Source: Bolinopsis microptera
Taxonomy: Eukaryota > Ctenophora > Tentaculata > Lobata > Bolinopsidae
Assembly (NCBI RefSeq): GCF_026151205.1
Contig: NC_087072.1
Span: forward strand, 5,008,084-5,072,083
Reading direction: 5' to 3'
DNA length: 64,000 nucleotides
The translations under genes were made by a program, and so were the position numbers. Below the pieces are notes generated by a model. It was given only the letters and a program-made list of their open reading frames with translations, was not told where the DNA came from and searched no databases. Of the stretch, positions 48,311-60,971 are shown one piece after another. Each line of letters opens with the position of its first letter. Position 1 is the first letter of the stretch.

Positions 48311-51300
48311 GACACAAACTCCCGAATACTCAAGACAAATGAACGATATCACTTGAAACTTATCATATAACCTGTGGTACAAGAGACCACACCAGTTTCC
48401 AGCGTTATCAAATTTGCGTTACCGTTAAGACTGACACGCGTTACTATAATTATATCAGTGATTAGAGGTTGGAGACCGACCCGTTGTGATCAAAGGTGCA
48501 TTTTTAGAATTAATACGGGATATTATTCCTTCTACTGGATACTATTATTATTTATGTAGATTATAATATATAATACTGATAATAATATATAGTAGTATGA
48601 AACTAATTATAGACCTCACGGGATATGCTCACGTAACGGAAGATCTTACTGCTTTACTGATAGCGATAGCACTTGTAGGACTCACATACAAACGATTTAT
48701 TAACGAAATAAGAAATTGAGTTTTCAAGATTTCCAGGAAATTTATAACTGGTTTCCTGCTTGTAATTTATCTGGCAGCGTGGATATCAGATACAGATTAC
48801 GGAACCTCATTACTTTCCGCATACCTGATAAACAAAACATTCTCTGAAGATCAATAACACAAACGATAAACCGACACCTCAAATTGGTTTAAAGCCGACT
48901 TTAAGACTGGAGAAATTTCTTTCTTGCACCTTTATGCTTAATTTTTGTTCCTTGAAAGTGGCCGACCTATAATAGGTAGGTACCTACTAGGTAGTGTTAC
49001 GAATTTAGCAGTTCAATCACAACTGACGACCACCATTCAAAGGCACTTATCACTCATAATCGTTTGCAGAACAATTTAGTAGCACCAAAGTAGCACCAAA
49101 GTAGCACCAAATTAGCACCAAAGTAACATCAACACAGTGCCAATATGATCATATATATTTATATTAGTTTACGAAAGACTCCATCAGTTGATGTTCCTAA
49201 CATTCCTACATTGCTATATACAAAAGCTTCAAAGAGCAATCGAAATTTGAAGCGTATTAGCAATATTGGCGACAATGTAACCTCGACAACGCAGCACCAA
49301 GGCAAGTAGGTACAATTTAATAACGTGCAAAGATAGATTAGGCAGTCCCGATATGATTAGTTGAGGTCTCCTAAAGTCCTACAATGTCTAGTTCACACTT
49401 AATAGCTCAATGTAGAGAAACAATTTCAACCAGGAAAACAACAGTAATATAAATGCATGGAAAAAGTGTGTTTCGTGTTTCCGTCTGATTGTGGTAAACT
49501 AAAAGGCTGGTCTACAAGGGTAAATGAAGCTGACAAACGAACCACCGACCAATGCTTCTGACAAACTAACTATCATTAAAACTCATTACCAGTATTGAAT
49601 TGCTTATTCAGGTATCAGGGACGGGCATTTTAGGTTAAATATCGGCTGACGAAAATGTAATATACGAAGTATTGAATATTCTTAGATAAGCTGAATTGTA
49701 TATTATTATTTATTTATATATTTATAAATATTATGCAAACGAATGGAGTTATTCATCAATTCTGAAGTTATGAATCAATTATTTTAGAATTTTAGTTCAT
49801 TACGAAACTAAGAAGCGTCTGCTCGTAACAACGACGAATTTCCCGATACTTAATTAAGCACGGAATAGCATGTATATGTGGAGAGGATGTGATATTTATA
49901 ATTGAAAACAGCTACTGTTCATTGCACAACGATTGGCAATTCCTGGTTGAGTAATTAGCTGTACGCCGAGAAATTTCTGTAGAACCTCTGAACCTTTTGT
50001 TTTGTTATTCAGTGGCGCCCATTAAATATCAATTCTGAAATCTGAATATACGTTGATTCCATCTTATAGAGTCTAATAAATTAAGAGTCATAGTCTAAAT
50101 CATTAAAAAATAAGAATTAAAGTCTTTAACTATATATCTTACTTTAATATTCACCACAATGCTAATCATGATTATTGTAATTATTTATTTTAAAATCGAT
50201 CAGGGACAGTTCAACAATTATGATTTATTGGTTTCTGAGAATCATTGCTTTATACGTAGTACCTACTCTTTACTATATAATGTCACATTTTTTCCGGCAA
50301 ATATAGCTGGCAGGAAATCAAGAACCTCTAAAAGCTAAAGGTTACTATACAGTGAAGTAAATTTAATCTAATCTTCAAATGGATAATTTATGTCTGAATA
50401 TTAGATTAAAATGGCTTTAATTTGAGTTTTAAAATGGCAAATCAATTCATTATCTATACGATTGTAATTAATTAATTGTATGACTGCGTTAATAAAAAAG
50501 GAGCCAACCCCTCTTTAATTCTTTCCTGTCTAACCAATCAATCAATAATCGATCTTATAATCAAATAAATAATCTTTAACCGGATAATAACTCTTTTATT
50601 TTATTATTCATAACATGACTCTACCGTGTTTAGTGTAGACGGATAATAATGCTGCGTCATGACTGTTATTTTTAATCGTTATCTTAGCAAAACGCCCATA
50701 TACTGGATTGGTTCGATTATTTGATTAAGTTCTTGTTATATCCGGAGGCGGATCCAACGGGATTGAACCCATCCGGGAGTGGTAGACTACCCGTGGGAGA
50801 TGGGGGGGGGGGGGGGCGCGGGCGGGGGGAGCATTTTATACCATTGCCCCCCCCCCCCCCCCCCCCCCCCCCCCAACCAGGGAGTCCTAATTGCTGAGTT
50901 TTCAGAAGCTAATATTAGCTTCTGAAAACTCAGCAATTAGGAACCTAAACTGCAACTTGTCGGCATGGTTGTTGGGTTGTTTGAGTGAATTTATTGAATT
51001 AATATACTACCTCGGATTATAGGAGAAGGAGGATCACATATATTTAGTTGGGGTGATACTCAATGATACTATTTATACCTGATGAATAATTTAGGAATTA
51101 AAGAAAAGGGCTCACTTTTAGCAAATATGAACTGACAAATTATGGCTATGCACCAAAAAAAACATTTTCCGAAAGGAATGATGCAGCGACATTCTTCCAC
51201 TGTCGCTGAATTGAGAAAAAAGCTATAACAAATTTAGGAATATGTTTATTAAATTAATACTGGTTAGTGAATAGTGTGGGCAGTGTCGATATAATAACTT

Positions 51301-52650
51301 AATAAGAACTCATCTCCTGATAATGATACGTTTGGTCGTTTGTGTTTTAAACACTTTAATGAGTTTAAGTTCAACTGAGACTGTAAACTAAAATGTAATC
51401 CGGGATTGTGGGTCACTGTAGAAGTGTAGAGCGTACCAGAGCCAATCTTTTCAGCACATGTAATATAATATTTGTGGCTCACACAGCTGAACTGTTACTG
51501 TACTTATAACCCGATATCTCTAGACTGATTGAGTAATTGGTGGAACTAATCAGGATGTCATTTCCTCGGAAGTTCCAAGAATATGGTTCATCAGGGTGTA
51601 GTCTTAGAATCTTGATGATCACTACTCTTGTGGATACTGAGCTCTGATTCGTTGGTTTGTGTCACGTGCTGTGAACACTGTTTTCTCATTAGTTGAAACT
51701 TCTCCTGGCATGTAACTACCCTTAACAAACTGCTTAAGAACCTGGCCGCCAAATTTACTTCGTTTTTAAACTCTGAGAAGTTAAACCGTTTTATGATCAA
51801 AATGGTACTGCAAGAGGCCTCGAAACATCAATGATCAAATGGCATGATTTTAACCATTAAGAAAAGATGAAATTCATTAACAAGAAATTCCATAAGAACA
51901 AGATACATAAGAATATTAGAAAAAACGCATAATTTAGTCACAAAATGGGGAAAAAAGTTAGAGATGTCAAAACACAGTTGAGAGAATCAACATACAGTAT
52001 GATTATTGATTATGGGGGTGACTGTGAAAGTTAAGAAAGTTTTCAAAACTTTATTAGTGTGGTTTGGAGCATGGAGCTGCTTCTAGTTGGGATAGTTAAT
52101 CCTTTAATCGACGATCAGTAGCAAGTTAAGTGTGCTGTGCAACAATCATCGAAATCAGTCACACAAGGCTTGGCATACTTGCTATAATCACGATAATGGA
52201 CAAAGTTTACCGTTTGGAGGGCCCTGGCTGGTTATTTCTGATGTTCTGACTGAAGTTAAATGTTCTGAAGTTCTAACTGAAATTATAGACTAGATTCAAT
52301 CAGTAACATTGACCACCTGTTATTACAGGACTGTGTGATAGAGTAGACTTCTATTAAATTAGCTACTTATTATGGGGAGGTCATTTAAATTACGGCCGGT
52401 CCATGTACCAAAGATTATTATTTCTGCATACAGCACTTTTATTTATATCAAAACGTTATAGCAAAGTTAATAAAAAAATTCCCACGATCGACACAACAAT
52501 TATAATTTAAATGGCGCTCCTGAGGAATAGCACTTAATAGCTCGGGGCAATGACTTGAGGTTCATAACAACTTCTTGGAAGTACAATTTTCATTACTTTA
52601 CTGTACATTAAATTGTAATAAGAAGTACAATGCACTGAGCACTTGTTCCT
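48311..52650. other. Region upstream of villin, mostly non-coding
   Basis: No convincing exon. It holds three copies of AGTAGCACCAAA (49079-49117) and a G-run/C-run block followed by a perfect palindrome (50802-50942). The villin promoter should be near 48.3-48.6 kb, but no motif can be assigned. Confidence 0.4.
50802..50942. repeat. G-run/C-run block and a perfect 58-bp palindrome
   Basis: A G-rich run (50802-50830) and a C run (50848-50874) are followed by 50885-50942, a palindrome without any loop (left half TCCTAATTGCTGAG...CTAAT, right half its exact complement). Confidence 0.85.
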
Positions 52651-52674
52651 CGTGGAAGTTGAGCTGAACTTACT

Positions 52675-52725
52675 GTGGCAGATAGCGTCACAAAGAGCGT
52701 TCAGGTGCTCTTTATCAGGAGCCAT
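52675..52725 (-). CDS. Candidate first exon (MAPDKEHLNALCDAICH)
   Basis: The ATG at 52725 has a good context (AAAGATGG). The frame reads MAPDKEHLNALCDAICH and then meets CCACA/GTAAGTTC, a strong donor. It may be the start of a minus-strand gene, or a distal first exon of another transcript. I found no next exon with matching phase. The family is unknown. Confidence 0.3.
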
Positions 52726-54046
52726 CTTTATCCCCAAGCTTCAGCTCCGACACAAACTCTTCAGGTAGCGAAATAACTAACGAACAACACAAACGGGACT
52801 AGATTAGAGTTGGTAATTTATAAAACTGAAATAAAGCATACGTAAGATAATTTACTCGCAAAGTAAGCCCCGATAAAATATCATCACAGAGCGGCTGGTG
52901 TGCTGATGGAAAATAATAAAAGAACATCTGGAGCTCATGTGGTCACACGGCTACAGGAGAGGAGCGATATTATGTATTATATTATGTAACATGTCAAGCT
53001 GGAGCAGAGGGGTTAGAATATGGTAGAGGGTAACTTTTTAAATGTTTAAATGTTTATCGATGTAACGTTGAAAATGAGGCGATCACCGACTGCAGAAAAA
53101 AATATGTCGTTTACACGTTACATTTATTTTTAAATATTCGCTAGGAGAATAAAATGTATTGGGTAGTGCTGTAAATTTCTGAGATTGAAACAAAATTCAT
53201 AAAGTCAAGTACGAATATTGGGTAATGAAAAGCAATAAAACCCGCTCGACCGTGACTAACAAGAATTTGACCAGAATTCTCGGTTAAAATATAACATAAC
53301 CCCAGGGAAGGAGTATATAATGTTCAAAAATAGCTGGATGCTTAAACGTCATGTCGTCCTTGTTCTGATTGTGCTGTAGGTATGAATTTAATGAGCACGT
53401 TTTAAAACATGTCTCCTCATCGAACCGAGTCTCCCCGCGGTTGCGGTTCCAAATATTACAGCTCATAATTTACAGAGAAATGGAAACCAGCTGATATAGA
53501 CATGAATCTTTTGAAAGTTGAATCTGATAGCACAAAGGCTGGAGTTTGGAACAAAGAAAGAAGCTAAATTAGGAAACAGACTGTTTCCTTGACTCCTTGA
53601 TCTGGTAATTTGGCCGGGTAATCCAAAAATAATTTGCGACCTCTCTGAAACACATTACAAATTTGGAGAGAGTTACAACATGTTGGTAACCACAGCGGAT
53701 CTAGAGGTAGAATCAAGTCTCCCCGGGTGGAGTTGTTCATGGGTACTTACAGACGGAATAACAAACCAACGATATCCCAATGTGCGGTGTAGCTGCAGTA
53801 CAGATACAACTACCATTTAATTGCTGTTGTTGTAAATATAGTGCACAGAGCACGATATATCATCAAACAGCAAGACAAAATATTGCATGATCAGTAAAAT
53901 GCTCACCATGAATTCTATGAAATTGCAAAGAACCGGTAGAAATCGCGAGCTCAGGTATTCATTCCTGATACATTATAATTTATAAAGAGCAGCAAAATAT
54001 CGTCTACCTCATCGGCAATGAATTACATATCCACACAATTTCTTAC

Positions 54047-54282
54047 CAGCCGGCATCTTTCTCGTACGTGTACGATAAATTTAGCCCGTTTAATCTTAGG
54101 CCGATTATCCGTGGAAAATATGAAATTCGGCAGTTCGTCCAAGATATGGCATAAATCATGCAGATTGCAGATGGGGTTAATTATGGGATTAAGTTTCATT
54201 CGTTTTGCCTCTTCTTCAGTGAGGTGCAATTGAGGATTAATTTCAAATTTTCCAATTGGACATAATAACTCAATCATACAAA
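54047..54282 (-). CDS. Candidate internal exon
   Basis: Between an ACCATCAG acceptor and CGGCTG/GTAAGA the frame is open for 78 codons, including LTEEEAKRMKLNPIINPICN and HILDELPNF. A stretch just after it (53967-53912, ending CATG/GTGAGC) could be another exon, but its phase does not match. A MITE begins 58 bases upstream. I recognise no family; it may be a decayed gene. Confidence 0.3.
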
Positions 54283-54339
54283 CTGATGGTATATTGAAAT
54301 TCAATCTAATTCTCCGTCTTTAACCATTTAAAATTTAAA

Positions 54340-54665
54340 TAGTTGGTTTCGTGCGTTTAAGTGCGGTAAAGTGCGTTACGTGCGTCTGCCTTTACATTTG
54401 GAAACAATTAAAAATCTTTTATGACTGCAAACGCAGGAGCTCGCCAGACGGTGCGTAACAAAGAGAAGTGATCAACTAAAACACGATCCATTGCGCGGCG
54501 TAGTTTTAGACTTTAGTTCACGCACGTGCAGTATTCTGGCGAGCCCACGTACTAAATACTGATTTGTTAAAAACAGTTTAAAAAGTGCGTTTAAAAAAAA
54601 TTTTCGTGCGTTAAGTGCGTTCGGTTTTAAAACTAAAAGTGCGTTTAGTGCGCACGAACCAACTA
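54340..54665. mobile_element. Second TAGTTGG(T)TTCGTGCG MITE
   Basis: Ends TAGTTGGTTTCGTGCG / GCGCACGAACCAACTA, with an interior of GTGCG(T)TAAGTGCG repeats. 326 bp. Confidence 0.7.
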
Positions 54666-54719
54666 GGAATTTTAAACTCGTTATTTTTATCAATATAAAT
54701 AAATATGATATGCTTTTAC

Positions 54720-55350
54720 TTAAGGGGACATACACCAAACCTTTTTTTGCCGGGACCCGGGATTTGACTTCATATTATGAAAGTATAGAGTACAACTGTT
54801 AGATTTAAAATTAATGCATTGAAAAAATTTTTTGAGAGTACTCACATTCAAAAAAAATTATTTTCTTTTTCGAAAGTTTTGGAAATTTTGAGAAGTCTGT
54901 CACTGTAATACCGATATTTCAGTCATTTTAAACGTTTATTGGCTGATTTATTTACTGAATATTATTTACAGTCCGTACAAGAAGCCCTTCAAAGGATTTT
55001 GTAATTAAACAATAGAGGACAATTGAAATTTTTGTAAAAAATCAAAGTTGTATATTTTCCAATCACCCAGGTCATAAGATATCGCTTGACCTGGGTGATC
55101 GGTAAAATAATATTCGGTAAATAAATCAGCCAAAAAACGTTTAAAATGACTGAAATATCGGTATTACAGTGACATGTCCAAAATGTCCAAACCTTTCGAA
55201 AAAGAAAATAATTTTTTTTTCGAATGTGCGTACTCTCAAAAAATTTGTTCAATGCCTCAAATCTTACAGTTGTAATCTTATCTATACTTTCATAATATAA
55301 AGTCAAATCCCTGGTCCCGGCAAAAAAGGTTTTGGTGTATGTCCCCTTAA
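54720..55350. mobile_element. Palindromic element with TTAA target duplication
   Basis: TTAA flanks both ends. The inverted ends are GGGGACATACACCAAA, and the arms of about 280 bases are imperfect inverted copies. In the centre, ATCACCCAGGTCA pairs with TGACCTGGGTGAT (55062-55099). TTAA targets are used by piggyBac and Kolobok transposases; a GG start fits Kolobok better. It is non-autonomous. Confidence 0.75.
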
Positions 55351-58054
55351 GGTGTTTGCCAAAATTCTGTAAAAACCTTAAAATGTGCCAGATAAGAATG
55401 TTAAGCCATGAGATCGAAGCAATCATTTCAAAATGCCCCCGTTGACCATAACTAGTTGCATTTAACCTGATATAAATCATTGCCGATATGGTAGACCAGC
55501 AGGAGGGCAGCAGACTGACGACTGTTTGTAGCTTTTCAGTCATCATTCTGGAATCTTCCAGCAAACTTACTCGAGCAGTTGGAGAACTTATCTGTCATGA
55601 TTTGAACAAAAGCTACAACACTATGTTGAGCTCTAGAAAGGAAACAACAAGAGTAGAAACAATTTGGAAACGCTTGAAGATTATAAATGTTAGCTGATCA
55701 ATTGAGGAATTTATTGTTAATAATCAACAATTCCAACACTCGGAGCTACAATAACAATAAACTAATTATAAAGGGCCTTTGTTCGGTATGTACCTACGGA
55801 GCAGAGTGTAACGCTCCTTCTTATGATCCGGTGCTACAAGCGTTACAAGTTGCTATGTTAACTCATGATGACTATATAATGGAGACATTAAAAATATTCG
55901 GCGCCAGCAGAAGACACGTACAATCGAATTGGGAGAACAAATGGGACTCATAAATGATGTTTAAATCATAAACTTGGCTAACATTAACAATCCAGTTGTA
56001 GAAGTGTAGTTCCCGGGAAAACTTGAATAGCAGGTCTTCTTTGGAAAGACTTACTGCGGTTAGAAGATATGTTATTAGGATTAGTACAGGAAAATATCCG
56101 TGTTATCATAGCCCAGACTGTGTGTGCACTGTCAGAATGTTGGAAGAGCTGAGCTCATTGAAAATAAAAATTATCTGAACAGAGATTAGTTCAGGAATTA
56201 TTCATCGATGTTAGTTTTGGGCCTAAATCTAGAAAACTTACAGACAACGTCGTTTTACTGATAATAATAATTTATCTAATTGAGCAATAATCATGGTACT
56301 GTTCTTAAAACAGAGACGATGATTTTATTTCAGCCGAACCTGACAGATTGACGGAAAAAGCATCAACTTTTAGAAATTTCCATGCAGCTTTATCGATTAA
56401 ATGTAGATTCTCAAGCGACGAGATTACCACCACGAATATAAAAGAGGTTTGGATCATTATTAGACTAGCCAATCGTGCAATCTTGAACACAGGACTCAGG
56501 AGGGCAGATTCTTATTGCATGCAGCACAACTTCAACATGATGATAGTAGATAGATTAGAGATGGTTCAGATAAGATTTGTCCCTGAAACCAAGTAATCAG
56601 TATTGTAATCAGAATGACTCTAATGGAGATAATTGCTCGCTGATCTTAATCAGTTTAGTTGTATTATTAAACCTCATTAACTTGAGAGTACCGAGGATTT
56701 TTCAAGACACTTGCCAGTAATTACTAGCTAAATTAGTTAATTAGCTAAATTAGTTATCATTAATTAAAATACCCTGTGCTCGTTAGGCGGAAGAATAAAT
56801 GTAATTGGTTCACATCATGTGGGTCTGACTGAGAATTATAACTGAGGAGCAAACAAAATGGTCTTCTTGATTTCTATAACACATGAACTAAATGTGTTAA
56901 ACTTAATGGAGCAAGGACAAAATCTTGTGGCCACAAAATCGACATTCGCGGTTGATTCGCAACAAAAAAATTCGTGGCTAAATTCGTGATGCAAAATAAC
57001 AAATTGTATTTAGAAAGGTCTCCAGTTATAAAGTTACCAACACTTTAATATTATTATTATTAATTTGTTTAAGTCTAACTCTGTCAAAGTAAGAAGCATC
57101 ATGAGCACGTACCAGCCGGCAAACAGGCACCATTTAGTTGTGGTGTGGTTCCAGAATTGCACAATTTGCCGTATATTTTAGGAGTGATTTTGCAATAAAC
57201 GTCAGGAAGGTGTAGAATCGCACAATTTGCCACCATTGCCATTTTTGTCACATTTAAATGGTGCCAGAGCCGGCAGGCTCTCTCAAATATCGAGAGAGTA
57301 CCCGAGCATAAAATAACGTTGCCCTGTTTTGATGGTGTAATAATAATATTGGAGGATTGTCACAGAATGTAAATGTCAATGATAATGCAAATTACCTTCA
57401 AGCATCACGAAATAATCCTATCACGTTACATTTTGTCACATTTTTAATATCTGGTCAGGTTAAGTTTAACTTTCGATCGAAGGTTAGGTAACTCGGTAAT
57501 CTGCCGATGCACATCTAGGGCACATCTGGGGCACATCTCGGGCACATCTCGGGCACAAAGCACACCTCGGGCACACCTCGGGCAGAACCACCTGGGGCAC
57601 ACCTGGGGCACACCTCGGGCAAACCTCGGGCACACCTCGGGCAAAATTCGGGCATGGTAATTGGGAAACCGAATTGCCGAAGGTTAACAATAAATACTTG
57701 AAATATCGTGAATCGAATATTGCTATTTACCGTGAATTCGCGGTAAATAAACTAAGACATTCACTGATCTACATTTTTTAACGATCTGTCGCGGAGATGA
57801 AATAAATCTCGATTAATTCCGCAAATACCGCGACAAAATTTTGTTCCAGTAATTGAGTGGTACATTAAAAAAGAAACCCTCAAACCCTGGAACACTCAGT
57901 AGAACGTTACTTAATACGAGGTAAATACCCACTTACTTTTAAGAGAATATCTAGTGATATTATTGTCGCCTGTAAATATGTTACCAGCTTTCAATCTATT
58001 GCTCGAGGGCAACGGTCTTGAGGTGCAAATTTAAACTTTTATTTTTTGTTTTTC
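55351..58054. other. Region with weak coding-like frames
   Basis: The frame at 56348-56596 (82 codons, preceded by TTTATTTCAG) and the frame near 55765-55953 (containing CSVCTYGAEC) are open but unsupported by splice partners. A weak inverted repeat GCCGGCAAACAGGCACCATTTA lies at 57113-57288. Confidence 0.35.
57508..57655. repeat. 11-12-bp minisatellite (GGGCACACCTC)
   Basis: About a dozen copies of GGGCACACCTC/GGGCACATCTC. Minus-strand frames reading CARGVPEVCPR come from the repeat. Confidence 0.85.
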
Positions 58055-58108
58055 AGAGATGTGGACAAATTCCTTGAGTCGTACTTGAACATTTACCAGC
58101 AGCAGTAA
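58055..58108 (+). CDS. Candidate last exon
   Basis: A long pyrimidine tract ending TTTTTCAG is followed by a short frame DVDKFLESYLNIYQQQ and a TAA stop. The acceptor is strong. No upstream partner exon was identified on the plus strand, so the assignment is tentative. Confidence 0.3.
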   Translation, partial: RDVDKFLESYLNIYQQQ

Positions 58109-58512
58109 TACTCAAGTTCAAATTGGCACGCTAGCATAATGTAAAGTAAAGTATCATTTAATCGAGGCTAACAATTTCAACCAAACCAAACAGAAACCCA
58201 ACACAGTCTGGCGCCAAGCTAAGAATACCACATATTGAGTACTTGTAAATTAAAGACTATAAAGGCGTGTAATTAATGACGTACTCTTAATCCCTAAGTT
58301 TATGAGCTGCATTTACATTTACAGAATAGCCAGATGACTGGCTTACACATGGCTCATGAGGTTCTTTCAGCCACAATATTATATCATAGTCGTACAAACA
58401 CATTACACCATACCAGATCGTTCTCATCTACCAAAACTGTAGCCACTAGCATGGAAATCGTAATTTAGGGCAAAGTTTTGAAACTTCCATAACCATGGTA
58501 ACATAAAACATT

Positions 58513-59166
58513 TACTTACCCCTGGTAACAGTAACTCACCCCTGCACTGGTAACAGTAACTCACACCTGGTAACAGTAACTTATCCCTGGTAACAGTAAC
58601 TTACCCCTGGTAACAGTAACTCACCCCCGGTAACAGTAACTCACCCCTGGTAACAGTAACTCACCCCCGGTAACAGTAACTCACCCCCGGTAACAGTAAC
58701 TCACCCCTGGTAACTGTAACTCACCCCTGGTAACAGTAACTCACCCCCGGTAACAGTAACTCACCCCTGGTAACAGTAACTCACCCCTGGCCTTAGTAAG
58801 AGTAACTCAACCCTGGTAACTGTAACTCACCCCTGGTAACAGTAACTCACCCCTGGTAACAGTAACTTACCCCTGGTAACAGTAACTCACCCCTGGCCTT
58901 AGTAAGAGTAACTCAACCCTGGTAACTGTAACTCACCCCTGGTAACAGTAACTTACCACTGGTAATAGTAACTTACTCCTGCCCCTGGTAACAGTAACTT
59001 ATCGCTAGTAAGAGTAACTCACCCCTGGTAACTCTAACTCACCCCTGGTAACAGTAACTTACCCCTGGTAATAGTAACTTACTCCTGCCCCTGGTAACAG
59101 TAACTTACCCCTGGTAACAGTAACTCACCCCTGGTAACAGTAACTTACCCCTGGTAACAGTAAATC
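58513..59166. repeat. 20-bp minisatellite of splice-donor-like units
   Basis: About 33 copies, reading on the minus strand CAGGGGT(G/A)AGTTACTGTTAC. Each carries a consensus donor (GGTAAGT or GGTGAGT). The array lies about 115 bases beyond the donor of the minus-strand exon ending at 59282. Confidence 0.9.
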
Positions 59167-59281
59167 CCCCTTGGTGAACGCTACTTACCGTTATTTAGTA
59201 GTTATTCATATTATTATTAGTAACATATTAACCATAATATAACCATATTAGTTAATATTAACTTGGTTAACCATAACTTAC

Positions 59282-59420
59282 CCAAGGTGTATTTCTGCAT
59301 CATCACCTCCACAGTGATGGGCCTCATCTTGAGTTTGTCCTCTGATGTTCACTTCAGTAGCAGTTCCAAAAAAACAAACAAAAGTCGCCAGCAGCAGCAG
59401 AGACAGAGACCACCAAGTTG
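59282..59420 (-). CDS. Candidate exon of a secreted protein
   Basis: The minus strand reads TWWSLSLLLLATFVCFFG, a typical signal-peptide core, then TATEVNIRGQTQDEAHHCGG and onward to CTTGG/GTAAGTTA. No ATG is in this frame close upstream, so the start may be in an earlier exon. A short alternative frame starts at ATG 59327 (MRPITVEVMMQKYTL) and uses the same donor. The left edge (59282) is firm, the right edge approximate. Family unknown. Confidence 0.35.
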
Positions 59421-59574
59421 CGGAAATCTCCGGAGATAATCGGCGTGTGCTGTCACAACGAGCACCAATTACTAACAGATCCGCACATCTTTTGATCTTG
59501 TGTGATTACAACGGGGTAGATATACACGCGGAGGGGTACGTCTCTCTTGCTGTGCAGCCAATCAAGCTGTGAAA

Positions 59575-59611
59575 ATGAGCATCGTAAAGTTTGTGAAGTT
59601 TAACGGACAAG
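59575..59611 (+). CDS. Candidate first exon (MSIVKFVKFNGQ)
   Basis: The ATG (context GAAAATGA) starts a 12-codon frame that ends CAAG/GTAAGAAG. It would be a plus-strand first exon facing away from the minus-strand exon at 59.3-59.4 kb. No second exon is found before the Penelope element. Confidence 0.3.
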
Positions 59612-60971
59612 GTAAGAAGAGAGGCGCATCACTCAACACGGCCCGTAACTTGAACATAATCACAAATACAAGCAACCAACTGTCGTAAAGTAATATGGAT
59701 AAGAATCACGGATATGACTCGTGACGAGCGTCGCAAAAGCGCAATGTTGACTCTTTTCACAGCGCCTTCCCTGGATTTCGATTCTAATTTTAAATAGCTT
59801 TGTGGTTTGAGCTGACAGAAAAGGATGACAGCGATACATCTAATTGGGTTGAACTAATCCGTCATACCAAAATAGAATGAGGGGGGCGCCATGACAGCAG
59901 CAGTTTTTGGATTTAGTTGCGGCTTATCGATTAAATAATCAATCTTGATTATCAATTAAATGAAACATTGATATAATAGTAAAACAACAATGGATTAAAA
60001 AATGTTCGCCAAGGCAAATAAAAATGTTGTCAGCTCGAAAACAGTTCAAACTTAAAGTGACCCCCCCCCCCCCTCAAGCCCCACCCCCTCGAACCCCTTG
60101 TGTGCTATAAACAGTCGGAATACTTAGGGACGTAACGCAGAGAGCGTAAAATTAGAACTCTTGTTTATATCATACCATACAGTGTTTATCAAAATACAAG
60201 TCTACCAGTGGCAGTGTTACTGCTGTTATATTGCTGACGGGATGGTCTCCTGATCTAGCTGACAGGTTATTAGTACTAAGTCCCAGGATCAATTCGATTT
60301 CCGAGGTGATATTGTTATGACCCGTAATGTCCGTACATATCAGACGTCTAAATGTTATGACTGATGAGATAGACTCAGAAATCATTGAACCGATAACGGA
60401 CAATCAAAACTTTCGATTGTTTATTGAAAAGAGTGGTATAGAACAAGGTATAGAACATACATGATGGATATAACTTATAAGCATAAAACATGGCAGTGTT
60501 TGTGTGGGCCTGTGTGTTTCATCGGATACGGATCCTTCATTAATTATCTCTCACTTATTGAGCCCCATTTTGAAATTAGAACTTGTTAGAAATCCCAACA
60601 ATCTCCAAGATTGTGTATCAAATTCTGGCACAATGCTCCGATGAGATTAAAATCTACGGACAGCTTTTCTATGATCGACAGAGAAGACCTTCAACTCCAT
60701 TTGATTAAAAACGATTTTCATGAATTTTGACAGGTTATCTACTAATTCTTTTCACTGGCAAGCCTTATAAAGTAAACTTAGGTAAATTTGAAAACTCAAA
60801 CCTTAGTAAAGTAAGTTAATCTACTCAATTTGGAGTACCTATAATACTCAAACAGTTCTGACAGGTCATTTGTCCTGAACATCGCGGAGATTGATTTTTC
60901 CCAGACTCAATAATTAAAGGTTTAGTGATTAGTGTCTCACAAATAAAACGTGGTGACCTCGAACCCTATAA
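59612..60971. other. Spacer before the Penelope element
   Basis: Contains a C run at 60059-60073 and AT-rich sequence. The region just before the ATG at 60972 may hold the 5' end of the element, but no boundary is visible. Confidence 0.4.

Noticed and set aside
54989-55564. 191-codon minus frame
   Set aside because: Much of it overlaps the TTAA palindromic element, and the remainder shows no recognisable domain.
55765-55953. CSVCTYGAEC motif resembling the start of a Kazal-type domain
   Set aside because: The rest of the domain is absent in any frame and no splice sites give a continuation.
57444-57690. Cys/Arg-rich minus frames (CPRCARGV repeats)
   Set aside because: Product of an 11-12-bp minisatellite read in two frames; no start context or splice support.
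60360-60400. CTGATGAG...GAAA resembling a hammerhead ribozyme of Penelope elements
   Set aside because: The base before GAAA and the stem between the two motifs do not fit; no flanking stems I and III were found.
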